A stretch of 64,000 bases of DNA from Distichodus sexfasciatus (Eukaryota; Chordata; Actinopteri; Characiformes; Distichodontidae), in assembly GCA_032718565.1 (NCBI GenBank), contig JAVGVS010000012.1, positions 3,048,450-3,112,449 of the forward strand, written 5' to 3'. Position numbers and translations under genes: made by a program. Positions 30,503-41,500 of this stretch are shown piece by piece; the stretch's first letter is position 1; every line of letters begins with the position of its first letter. The notes beneath the pieces were generated by a model. That model saw only the letters and a program-made list of their open reading frames with translations. It was not told the DNA's origin and made no database searches.

Positions 30503-33500
30503 CTGTAATAAAGATGTAGACTTAGTAGTTGAAATTAGTTGATTAAAACTTACTTACTTGCAGTTTTGGCTTCTTTAGTGACTATCATCTGATTGGACTG
30601 AAGTTCATAAGCAGGGATTTAAATTCAAATGCTTTTGCTGTGGTTCGTTTTGGCATAGACAAGTTTTTATGTTTCCAATGTTCCAAGGCCTCTCATTTGA
30701 ATAAAGCTAGAGAATTAGATTCCCTTTATAAACATTTTGACCAATGTATGTGTCATGTCCTGTAATGTTTAAAAACAAAAAAATCCATCTAAAGTAACAA
30801 TAAATAATGTTATGTACCAGTTATGTGAAATAAATAGCATTCTCAACCCAGGAATACATAGATCATAAAATCTCATTTGTTTCCAGTTTTGTTCACATTC
30901 TCTGAAACATTTCTAATTCCTGGTCATTTGATTAGTCACATTTAGTCTGATATAGTTACAGTTCTTCTTCTGCTCAGTTTTTATTCCTGATCAGATTAGT
31001 TGTATGTATTTGTGGGAGTGTGTACCTTTACTGGAGAAACATGTGGAACAACAGCAGCTCCTGAGTTCCTTCGAGCCCTTCTTACCTGTAAAAGGAAAAA
31101 AAAAAACTGTAATGTCTTCAGCTGCCCTGTGGCACGTAGCATTCGCTGGCCACTTTATTAGACACCCCAACCTCCACCTTGGTGGTGTGGTGAGGTTCGT
31201 GTTAGAGCTCCATTAACCCTAAACTGGTGGTCAGTTTATGACCACGGAAACTTTCTTGGATATATGTGACTCTGCACGGCAAAACCACTCGCTTGTCGCA
31301 AATTTTCAAAATTGAGTTACTATGTTGTAACGAAGTGGCATAAATCAACCTTCAAAACGATACCTATATCAAATGAATCAGGCGACATATGACTGAGATA
31401 TCAACATTCAAAGGAGTCGGGTTTCTCCTGTCACGCCAAGTGAGAAACGGCGAAATCTGCCTTTGAAGTTGACTATCGACGTAGCACTCACAGACGCTTG
31501 GTGCGGTCGCGGCTACGTTTGCATTTACGGTAGCCTACGCTGCATTCACAGCCACACGGATAGCCTACCTGCGTTAGGTTAACTGAACTCGGGAGATGGA
31601 GATGGATTCCGGAGAAATGTCTTCACGCTAGTCATCCAGTGGATTTACCGTAAATATTGAAGTAGAGCGGTCAAAACAGAAACTTTTAACATTACGTTGG
31701 AATTTAATTCCTCACCTCAAGAAAGTCATGTTTTTAGGATGGAAAGGGTAAGTTTTTCAGCACAATTTATTCACAACACTACAGTATAGACCTTCCACTG
31801 TTTCAAAACACTAAAAACAAAAAATCCAAAATTTTACCCCACGCAACATAAACGCTCGTTTTTCTCAGAAACCTCCGTTGTGACAAGCGACTGGTTTTGC
31901 CGTGGAGGGTCACATATATGGTCTTGACCTCACGGTGAAACTGACCCACGATGTCAGTGTCACCGTTGTGACATTGGGATTCAAACCTAATGCCTTATGG
32001 TGACCAGCAGTTAGACTGAAGTTGTGAATAGAGTAGTTGGTGACTGACAGATGGCACAGTACAGGAGATGAGTTACAATGTGTGTTATGTAGAAAGTGTA
32101 GCTTTATATAAATGTTTTGTTTGGGTACAAGGTAGGTTCTGGCTGAACACTAGCCGTTTCACTTTCAGTATGATATTATACCGATTCGATGGACAAGGGT
32201 TGCTGTAATTCGATTTTAATTTTCAGCGATCACAGTCACCTTCATGTATATCAAATCACGAATGCAACTAAAATATTGACATTTATATTCCTTACGTCCC
32301 GCAGTAGCCTGTTTTATCGCCCATAAAAAACATTGTTACTGTATGTATAACTGAGGTCGGCATGGTGGCGCAGTGGTTAGTGCTGTTGCCTCACAACGAG
32401 ATGGTCCTGCGGTTCATCTGGGTTTATGCTGGGTGCTCCGGTTTCCTCCCACACTCCAAAAGCATGCAATACTGGTTACTTTAAATTGGCCCTGTAAGGT
32501 GTGACTGAGAGTGTGAGTGTGTTTGCCCTGCAGTATGTTGGCGCCTGCTCAGGATAGGCTCCGGTCCCCTCCCCTAGGACCCCGGTTGGGATTAAGCAGT
32601 TAAATCAGTGTACTGATGTAGACCAGTCTTAAATACTAAAAAAATATTTTCTTTGTCTTATATGCTGTGAATATGGATTAAAAGCTATGAAATAATCATT
32701 CTTAGGTTTGGTTCACAGATACACACACACATGAATGTGATCATGGATTTGTGAACCAAATGATTATTTGGTAGTTTTGAAGTTGTTGCAGTAGATGCAC
32801 ACCTGCAGCGGCTTTGAGAAGTCGTGTGTAAGCAGCGTGTGACTGCTGACTCGAGATCTGCGGAGCGGTTGCTTCTTCTTGTAGGTGTTCAGATGACGCC
32901 TCGATCTGTCGGTCTGAAACACAGTGTGACAGAGATTCAGATAGACATCCACCTTCCTTTGTCTTCTTTATTCCTCTCTAACCTAGACACACTTTCACAT
33001 CTTGCTGTTTTTGTGAGCTTCGTCCACTGACTCCCGTAATGACAATGTAAATAATGCTACAGTTAATCCAGTTAAACTCTAACAAACTCAGTGACCAACA
33101 TTAACTGAGCTTTACCTTTTTAGCTTTTAGCCTTTCTATAAAGGTTTTCCTCATGTGGCCTGACACTATATACAGAAATATTCTCACAAAGCCATACATT
33201 GCTGACAAACCTTAGGTTTTCTTATCATTTGGAAATAATAGTGAACTAATCATGTCACTAATCATAATCACACTGTCACAGTCTTTGCACTATTTTTATT
33301 TCCATTGACTTTTCCATTGTTCTATAACTCCATCATAGCAATAACCTAGTCTTTGTGAAACCTGCATCAAACATACACACACAGACACATACACACACCT
33401 GCATTAGAACATTGGGGGATCCCTTGGCTGTAAAGGCTCCTGGCAGTTTGGCACGATTTAAATGAGCAGCTCCTCTCTCTCTGTCTGCTTCTGAGTCTCT

Positions 33501-35508
33501 CCGAGGTCTCAGCTGAGATGAGTACAAACATGAGTGAGTTCTCACACACACACACACCACTTAATCAGATCTCAGTTACTATGTGACGTCACGTCAAATC
33601 CGCGTGGAGTAAACTAGTCAGAAATGCTCCTCTTCTCTCTGTTCCTAAAAGATGCAAAGATGTGTATCTTTTTGTTGACTAAATCAGACTTCAGTCATGT
33701 CTATGATGCATCATGTCTCTTTTGTAATTAGACCAGAACACTTTTTTCTTCAGCCAGCTTATGACTGATGTCTTCCATCCTCATTAAAAACAGATGAAGC
33801 AAATGTGCATGATGAAACACAAAGTTAGTCCAAATTAGAGACTACAGATTTTGACTTTGTACAAGTCTTTGTGGTTTTATTCTGTCTAGTATGAATCTGT
33901 TAATTAGTGAAATATTCTGAGCCACCAAATTTGCCGCCACCAACATCTAGCGTTAGTCAGACACACCAGGTAAGCCTTAAAACATGTCTGTTCTCCTAAA
34001 CTCTATTCATATTGTTTATCACATAACAGTTAAACAATTAAACAAGGAAAAAACTAGATATGGTGAATTTGATTCAAATTCGATTCAAAACCTAACCCTT
34101 GACGCACCTCTAATTTCAATTTCAAGTCTGTGTCAGATTTGTGTGGCGTTATTAGTACATTTGTGTGTCGGTGTAGTTGCATGTTCATTTTGGAAAAAGA
34201 GAGAAGTGGGCACAATCGCAGAGTGGAAAGTTAAATAGGGTTTTGGCTTTTGGAAGCACCATGGAAAGTTGGAGGATTTTCTTTCCCCCTCCGGGTATTT
34301 TTGGTAAGCGGGCTGGGAGGGGGCTCAGACGCCACAACACAGGAGAAAAGAGCAAATTCACATCTGTCCATGCGGTTAAGCCGGCCTGAGACACATCTGC
34401 ACCATGTCTCTGCTCCCACCATAAAATTGGAGTGAACTCCTCTAACACATTGCATCTTCTTCAGCTCACCCCTCCGCTGTACCACGGTGACGCACTTACA
34501 GCAGGAATGCGACGCTGGTGAATTCCACTGCACTTACTCCTGATTGCCATGTACCACAAACCCCCTATTTCTCAAATCTTACTCCTCCAAACCATGTCCA
34601 CATCTCATAGTTTGTGTGTAACTGTAATCTTAAGATCAGCATTCTCTCATTTTTGTGGAACATTTTTAATAATTCCGGTATTTGTGGCTCTTATGCTTTT
34701 GTGATATATTTAACTCCTGAGACCGCTATGCCTTTTGGAGTTTTAGCATTTCAGGTCAGATTGTTCTAACAAATTGTTAGCAATATTGAGGACGTTTGAG
34801 GACCACTAATCCGTTATATAAATCCATCATTTCTTCAGGCAGTTTAACCTCAACACCATTTTTACTGTAGTCCCAGTAACAGTTAAGGACATAGAATTAC
34901 TTTGGATCAGAGATCCAGAACTCCCTAAAATCCCAGATTACGGAATATAATTTTCAGTTTTGTTTTATTTTCAAGAACTTAGATGCTTCACTGTTTTTTA
35001 CTTTGTCTTAAGTCAGTTTGTAGGTCTTTGAGGTTTAATCCCGTCTAGTATAAACTGCTGAAGTATTCTGACCCACCAAATCTCCTCAAACATCTAGGAA
35101 TAGTCAACACACCATGCAACCACTGCAACGATTTTGATTAACATTTTGATTCAAAAACTGTTTACTTAATAACTTTTTTGACTGATTTGACCAGTTTTCA
35201 TTTTAATAGGTTTTCGCTGAAGTGGGTATTGCACAAACGGTTAATATTAGATAATCAAGTTAATAGAGGATGACTCAGAAACCATTTCTCAGACCAGAAT
35301 AACACATGCTCTAAAGACATTAAACGGATTGTGTGAACTTACTGTAGCTTAAAGTGCTAACAGGTTTTACAACAGGTGCCGAGACCCTTACCTTGACCTC
35401 ACTGACCTCCACAGCATCGCAGCCCCTGTCCCCGTCTGCGCAGTCGAGGGCGTGTGTGAGCAGGTAACCCTGCAGACACAGCAGACAGACCCATAGTGTC
35501 GCATTCAT
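30431..35508 (-). CDS. unrecognised small secreted basic protein, 5 exons, 157 aa
   Basis: I assembled this gene from splice sites and frame. Coding exons on the minus strand are 35508-35392, 33512-33399, 32913-32803, 31085-31026 and 30502-30431. They contribute 39, 38, 37, 20 and 23 residues. Every exon is a multiple of three, every intron is phase 0, and every intron reads GT...AG. Exon 1 carries a signal peptide (MNATLWVCLLCLQGYLLTHA, likely cut before LDCADG). The remainder is strongly basic, with possible furin/prohormone sites after LRPRR, DRSRR, VRRARR and NRLRR. Only four cysteines remain outside the signal peptide core, at DC, GC and the penultimate residue region. A TATA box lies about 95 bases upstream of the ATG, and an AATAAA lies at 29674-29669. 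I do not recognise the family. Phase-0-only introns with a signal-peptide exon occur in helical cytokines and SCPP genes, but the composition fits neither well. Confidence 0.68.
31026..31085 (-). CDS. secreted-protein gene exon 4
   Basis: This is a 60-nt phase 0/0 exon. The acceptor is very strong (a T/C run ending TTTTACAG) and the donor is GTACAC. It encodes VRRARRNSGAAVVPHVSPVK. The RRARR followed by N is a candidate cleavage site that would release a short NSGAAVVPHVSPVK-like piece. It is short enough to be an optional exon. Confidence 0.58.
31260..31919. mobile_element. non-autonomous DNA transposon with ~40-bp inverted ends
   Basis: The left end ATATATGTGACTCTGCACGG continues CAAAACCACTCGCTTGTCGC. 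The right end reads, inverted, ATATATGTGACCCTCCACGG then CAAAACCAGTCGCTTGTCAC. About 36 of 40 bases match. The ends resemble a fish element family that starts TGTGACCCTGGACCACAAAA. No open frame. It lies in intron 3 of the secreted-protein gene. Confidence 0.85.
32355..32612 (+). mobile_element. DANA/Mermaid-like SINE
   Basis: GGCATGGTGGCGCAGTGGTT, GGGTGCTCCGGTTTCCTCCC, TAAATTGGCCCTGTAAGGTG and GATAGGCTCCGGTCCCCTCC, ending GGGATTAAGCAGTTAA. The piece between the tRNA head and GGGTGCTCC is shortened (no TTTCTGTGTGGAG phrase). It lies in intron 3 of the secreted-protein gene, in opposite orientation to it. Confidence 0.88.
32803..32913 (-). CDS. secreted-protein gene exon 3
   Basis: This is a 111-nt phase 0/0 exon between acceptor ACTGTGTTTCAG and donor GTGTGCATC. 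It encodes 37 residues beginning TDRSRRHLNTYKKKQPLRRS and ending THDFSKPLQ. RSRR followed by H is a good furin-like site. Lys and Arg make up about a third of the first twenty residues. Confidence 0.65.
32985..33240 (+). repeat. CA-type dispersed repeat, diverged copy
   Basis: CTTGCTGTTTTTGTGAGCTT, CACTGACTCCCGTAATGACA and ATTCTCACAAAGCCATACAT correspond to parts of the 29338 copy. Confidence 0.5.
33399..33512 (-). CDS. secreted-protein gene exon 2
   Basis: This is a 114-nt phase 0/0 exon. The acceptor is TACTCATCTCAG and the donor is GTGTGTGTATG, which opens directly into a GT repeat. It encodes 38 residues starting LRPRRDSEADRERG and ending GSPNVLMQ. LRPRR and DRER make the start very charged. 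The acceptor has a modest pyrimidine tract. Confidence 0.62.
35392..35508 (-). CDS. secreted-protein gene exon 1 (signal peptide)
   Basis: The exon begins with ATG at 35508-35506 and ends AAG before donor GTAAGG. It encodes a 20-residue hydrophobic leader (MNATLWVCLLCLQGYLLTHA), then LDCADGDRGCDAVEVSEVK. Thr at -3 and Ala at -1 fit signal peptidase. The 5' UTR inferred from the TATA box is roughly 70 bases and GA-rich. Confidence 0.75.
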
Positions 35509-35601
35509 CACTGTGAGGGAGACAGAGAGAGAGGAGAGAGAGAGAGTGTGTGTAAGGGGAAAGTGTGGAGAAACTGACAGATCTGCAGTTTTCTCTCTGC
35601 G

Positions 35602-35609
35602 TTTTTATA
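35602..35609 (-). promoter_or_regulatory. TATA box of the secreted-protein gene
   Basis: The minus strand reads GTATAAAAAC, giving TATAAAAA just upstream of the GA-rich leader. Transcription would start near 35578, about 70 bases before the ATG at 35508. The site is independent of the exon prediction and supports a real promoter here. Confidence 0.55.
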
Positions 35610-35659
35610 CAGCCGGCCCTAATGGAGACCAGATGGCAGACGAGGAGGAGAGGCCATGC

Positions 35660-35945
35660 AAAACACACACACATACACAGACATCTTTGTGAGGAACCTC
35701 CATTGGTACTTACTAAATTACTATAGCTACACCTAACATCCCAACCTAAGTAACTAAATAAAACCTTGAACATTTCCTATAAAAACGCTTTTGAGAATAA
35801 ATCCTTACATATAAAAATGTCCTCACAAAGATTTAGAAATCTGACGAATAGTAGGTTATCCTAACTTTTAGGGTACAATCGTGTCCTCACAACCACCTAA
35901 AAAAACCTGCCTCCACACACACGCACACACACACACTCACACACA
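35660..35945 (+). repeat. CA-type dispersed repeat at the secreted-gene promoter
   Basis: ACATCTTTGTGAGGAACCTC, CATCCCAACCTAAGTAACTA, ATGTCCTCACAAAGATTTAG and TTTTAGGGTACAATCGTGTC, between CA tracts (a long one at 35915-35970). It begins only about 50 bp upstream of the TATA box, so the proximal promoter may be repeat-derived. Confidence 0.6.
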
Positions 35946-36769
35946 CACACACACTCACACACACACACACTGTACTGCTATCTTTATTGGAATTTTTTAT
36001 TGACTTCTGTCTTGACAATTCTATAAAATCTTAAGCTATAGAAGCATAATATATGTGCATAATTCTTTGTGTAAAACATATAAATGTTACAGCAATGTCA
36101 CAAATGTTTCTGAGGACAATCAGTGTTTAGAACTGCTTTGGTATTCAAATGGTCTGACTTTCCTAATGGCCTTTCCTAAGTGACACTTCAAGAAATGGAA
36201 TCCTAATGCTTTCAGACTTGATATGTCCCATCTCTAAAACCAGTAAAATGATTACATAAACAGACAACAATACCAGACAGACACACACAAACAAATCCCA
36301 AAAAATGCCAGACCCTAGTCTCAAATAATATTTCACTCCATCACAAATAGCAGGTTTAATAGTTACGTAAACAGACCTAAACTGCCAGACACACACACAC
36401 ACACATATTTTGATGTAGACATGCACTGTAAAAGAACTGGCACGATTTGTTGTGGCACAGAACAAAAGAGTGATTATAGCTGCCCTGGTTCCGTATGTCC
36501 TCCCCACAGAATGTCTGTAGAGCACTGGCAGCAGCAACATTGGTCTGGGCTGGAGGAGAGCGGAGCTCCAGCTGCACGCTCTAACCACATAATACCACAT
36601 TCCAGCCTCGCAGCGACAAGGCAGAGCTGCTTTTGATGTCAACTTTGCAATTATTTGAGGGTGTTGCAGGAAGACGAGTTCAAAACAATCACCCAGGCTT
36701 CCTCAACAGTCTCACAGAAAGATTGAGACAGCTATGATCTGAAATCAAGGAATAACAACACACAAATTC

Positions 36770-37505
36770 AGCTCTTGCTATCTTTGTGAGGTACGTTCAC
36801 CTAACCTCAACCTCAATTTAACCCCAGTAACCTAAAGTGGATCTTCTTTCTTTTTTAAATAAAACCTGGAATTTCTTGGTTCTAGCGAACCAAAACGTCC
36901 TCTTAAAGCCAGAAAAGAGCATTTTAAAATTCTTCTAGGGTACAAGCAGGTATTTCAAACTGTAATCTTGCCCTTAACCATAAGGAACCAAAGGTAGTCC
37001 TTTTGACTTTTGGAATTTTTTTGTTAAATAATTTTTACTTATGAAGACAAGGTCTTCACATATCAAATTATCCTCTTAAATCTAAAAAATGACATCTCAG
37101 ATATATGTCTCTTAGGGGACAAGCAGGAAGTGCTTCCAGCTGCCTTAAAACGTACCCTCACACCAACTCATGTCTTAGGGACCAGTCCTCACATAAAAAA
37201 AAGAAAAAAATCATCAAAATCTCAAGTTTTTCTTTGTTTAGTGAGCTACCTATAAACCCACCCATCTACCCACCCACGCACCCACCCACACGCACACATC
37301 TTGCTGTCTTTGTGAGGTCCTTGTGTTGACTGTCATGACAATTACAGTAGAGGTAAATAATGCTACAGCTGCTCTTACCCTAACAGTAATCAGTAGTTTG
37401 TCTGTAAAAGTATTTTTTCCTTATGATAACGGGTCCTCACATGCAAAACTCTTAAGTTCTTCTACAGTTAGTTTCCCATAACCACCTAAAAACCTCCCCT
37501 ACTCA
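36770..37505 (+). repeat. two further CA-type dispersed repeat copies
   Basis: One copy runs 36770-37010 (GCTCTTGCTATCTTTGTGAG, AACCCCAGTAACCTAAAGTG). Another runs 37288-37505 (CATCTTGCTGTCTTTGTGAG, AGTTTCCCATAACCACCTAA). They have probably lost much of the middle. Confidence 0.5.
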
Positions 37506-38187
37506 CACGCAGTAAAACTCGAGAAGAAGAAAAGGCTAACTTCCATGCCAGCTAGGCGAGCTGAACGAGCACTTCAACCTCTCCCACTTCCTCACACTCA
37601 CAAACACACACTTCTTTTTAAGGCCTGACCTGGAGTCTAATACAAAGGCCCAGTGTCCATTGCCAGTCTGAGGAAGGAATCATTGGAAACGGCGCGAGCT
37701 GCAGCAGTGCCGCGGCCAAGAAGACTGTCCATAGCTTATAAGAGGGTGTCTGTGTTGACTTGAGACCGTTAATCTAAAGTGGTCCACTCAGCAGGTCCCT
37801 GCCCTGCTATCAGCCTTCACTCTGAAGAGCTGACAGTGCACAGTGTCTCTATCCCACCTTCACAGCCCCTCACTTAAACACACTTTCTTCACACAGTGCT
37901 GAACAAACAGACTGCTGATGTTGTTAAGTGAGGTCAACAACTTAGTTGGTGGACTCTGTGTATGAGGCATGGCTCTGGCTAATTAGAATCTAATTCTAGT
38001 TTGCCTGTCTCAGTTCTCTTGAAGGTTATACATAACGGCACATGTCAAAAGTTGGCTTCTGTAAATCATTATCCAGTCATGTTTCCATTCTGCCTGTTCA
38101 ATTAATTATCTGTTAAATAAGTGCTAATTGATCAATGGCTCACCCCAGTCAAATAAATGACATATAGACGTGTTTAATAATCTATCA

Positions 38188-38500
38188 GCGAGCGGCACAG
38201 TGGTGCAGTGGTTAGCGTTGCCGCCTCACAGCGAGACGGTCCTGGGTTCGACCCGGGTTGGCCGTAGGGCCTTTCTGTGTGTTGGCATGTACTCCCCGTG
38301 TTCGTGTGGGTTTCCTCTGGGTGCTCTGGTTTCCTCCCACAGTATAAAAGCATGCACTATAGGTTAATTGGTGACTCTAAATTGGCCCCGTAAGGTGTGA
38401 ATGTGAATGTGAGTGTGTGTGCTCTGCAGTGTTCTGAGTGCCTGCCCAGGGTTGGTCCCTGTCTTGCGCTTGTAGTTCCCGGGATACGTGTGTGTGTGTG
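38188..38500 (+). mobile_element. DANA/Mermaid-like SINE
   Basis: GAGCGGCACAGTGGTGCAGT, GGGTTCGACCCGGGTTGGCC (B box), GCCTTTCTGTGTGTTGGCAT, CTCTGGTTTCCTCCCACAGT and TAAATTGGCCCCGTAAGGTG, followed by a GT tail. Confidence 0.9.
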
Positions 38501-38519
38501 TGCGTGTAATCTATTGCAT

Positions 38520-41500
38520 ATTGGGATTAATAATTAGTTAATGGAACAGGTAGAGTGAAAACCTGATTGAATTATGACTTGATGAGGTGAAATTTATGAA
38601 GCCATAATTTTATCTGTAGTAAAAGCTTTTAAATTAGCAGATTTATCTGTAGTTTTCTCACAGTATTTGTTGTTCTGAATATGATTATTGTTTAAATTTC
38701 TCTTTTACAAGTAATTAAAAAAGGTTTCAGTTTTAGTATACCTCATGAGGGAAACGTCTAATAATATCAGATTATGAAATTATTTCCACAGCTAGCTGTA
38801 ATATTGATTTCTTTTTGTTGATTAAAATGTAAAAAGTGACAAATAATAATTATAGCAACATTAGTCACCACAGTAACATATATATATATATACCATAAAA
38901 TTTCATACATTGAGTCACAGCAGCTTTTCTTGTCCGCTAGGCTTTTTTTTAGTCATATTCATTTATGACATTGTCGTTTAAATGTGCTTTTCACTGTAGA
39001 ACTGAGAAGTGATCCTGCAGGCAGTACCTCCTCATGTGTTTTCCTTTGGTTTGACTCACCGACAGAAATACAGAGATATTCTTGTTGTGTATGACATTTT
39101 TCCTGTAGTTGTCTGTCTGTCTAGAGGAGTAGGACCTCAATGGTGGCTAAATTAAGCTGGGTTAAAGGTTGTGTTGTGTTCTTACTGAAACTGAGTGAAT
39201 CATACCACCCAAATCTAAATTTGGTGCAGTTGATTGTGCGTTTGTGTCCATGTTTAGGTGAATTATGATGTTTTTTCAGTACTTGCTTTGGTTGCCATGT
39301 GTCGGACTGCTTCACATGGTCAGTGGATGATGAGACAAAGCAACAGAATCATACCAAAAGTGACATTTCAACTCAAAAAGGGATTTCAACGTTTGGTTAA
39401 GTAATATAATTTTTGGATAATGCCCTGAAAAAACTGCTATGTTGTTTGATAGATAAAAAGTATACAATATTTTAAATGCTATACAATAATAGTCTGTGTA
39501 ATAGTCTGCAAACGAAAGAAATTAATTAGTTATTTATCTACATCTTTTAAAGACTTTATTGGGTACATTTTCCCATGACAGTTCAAGTTTCTTTGGTGAT
39601 TTTATGTCTATTCATGTAAAAATAGTGCATTTATTGCTTTTGAGTGACTAGCCAATGAGAAAAGCAACTGTAAAAGCATGTCAGGGAAGAATGACAGTCA
39701 TTACAGTGGCCTGCGTTTTGCTCGGAATGTGAACCATAAATTGCCCATAGTGGTACAGCAAGAGGGCACAAACACTGCATCACATAATGAGCCAAAACGC
39801 TCCATTTTCTGTTCTTTAATGGACTTGTTTTGGTTTAATTGAGCTGGCAAATTTACCAGCTCGCTACTTGACAAAGATTTCAGTGTAATTTAGCATCTTC
39901 ATCTTTTTCCTGGTCACCTTTTGCTCAAATGGGATACGATTATTAGAGGAACATAAATACAGAGAATATTTATTTATATCTCCAGACCTCAGCGTCAAGC
40001 TGTTTATTTGCATTAAGGCAGTGGGAATTTATGCTGTGTCAAAGTGTCTAAGTGTCTAACAAGCTGCTAAGCACAGGCACAGTGAAAATGAACGATGGCA
40101 ATACTATTTGAAGTCAACAGGCAGTGACCATTCAGGGCATTAAATACTTAACGTGTACTGGAGTATATCTTGGAATCACCTCCCAGCCATGTGTTTGATG
40201 TGCAGCTGAGTAAGAGAAGGCGTGAAATGGAGTTTGTAAGACTGTAGCATACAGTTGTGTTTATTCTCTGTGCAGAATGGGTTAGAGGCTTCAGTCTCTC
40301 AACACGCTGGCAGTACATTTAATGTATGAGCATTTGGGAGATAAATAGCTGAGGTCTGTGGCAGGGAGAGTTGGGCAGGATGTGGTTTACAGTGTAATTT
40401 TCAAAGTGAAACGAAAGCAAGAAAATATAAATCAGTTACTTTGCAAAGGATAAGTGTGTGTTTTGTGTGTGTGGGTGTCAGGCATTCCCTCCATTCTGGA
40501 AATCAAAATGTTACAAAAACATGAAAATTAATTAATTAGTAATGAAATTGGCTACAAAATACTTCAGATATATCTGTGATGTATGATTTTTTAACTAAAA
40601 GAGCAACAGGACAAGGTTTATTCTTTTTGTAGGCAGGTACACGTACCTTTTTTGCTAATATGATATACTTATGACCTATGAACTGTAAGGATGCAAAAAC
40701 AAATGTGGTCTTATGTGAGAGCGAGGGAGATGGTATGTACGTGTTTGTGTTTTAATTTGAGTACAGAACTCTGGAAACTACACAGAAGACACTTCAGAAT
40801 CTCAGCTCACTTCAATGGGCACTTTAGACAAAATACACATTTGTGATTAGATTGTATTTACAGTGTTGGAGAAGGTATTTATGATTAAAAGTTACAGCCA
40901 AACTCCTGTTTAAATATAGTAGTTAGCTACACTATGAGCTACAGAAAAAAGTAGTTAACCAACTCCAGTCAGAAACAACTATTGGTTAAAAATACCTTTG
41001 TAAATAGAAAAAAATGTATTTTTGTGACAATTTTGCAACACTACATTGCTATTTGTAATAATTATTTGCTTTTAGAAAAGCTACAACGTTTTACTTAGCT
41101 TTGCTACTGATAAGCTACTGTAGTTAAGTTAGTAGTGATGCTTATTTTAGCTACCTGCCCCCAATTGGATATTTGCCACACTACAGTCTTTGTGTAGAGT
41201 GTCCTTTTTAAAATGTATTCTGTCCTCTGTCAGGTTCTTTCCAATAGCATCCAATTTGCATAAATTCCTGGATAGCTAGTTAGGTAGAAGAGCCGCTTAT
41301 AAATCCTTCTGTTCTTTATTACTTTTTCCAAAGCTGGCAAGGAAAAACGTGTGCCCTGTTTCTCCTTCCGTTTAGTCGGTCTGCAAGGTTTGGTTAAAAA
41401 ACATTGTGCCTTGAGAAATGTCTGTCCTTGAGTTGTGGCCTAATGCTTTATGGGGACATTAACGTCAGTGGGGGAAATGAGTTTGTCGTGATCTTGCTGT

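Noticed and set aside
34185..34533. Overlapping 87- and 100-residue minus-strand frames inside intron 1 of the secreted-protein gene.
   Set aside because: No matching splice sites with phase 0 to exons 1 and 2 were found, and no motif is present. An extra exon remains possible but unsupported.
40861..41190. Possible full hAT element with target duplication.
   Set aside because: The flanks do not share 8 bases, so it is listed only as a low-confidence MITE.
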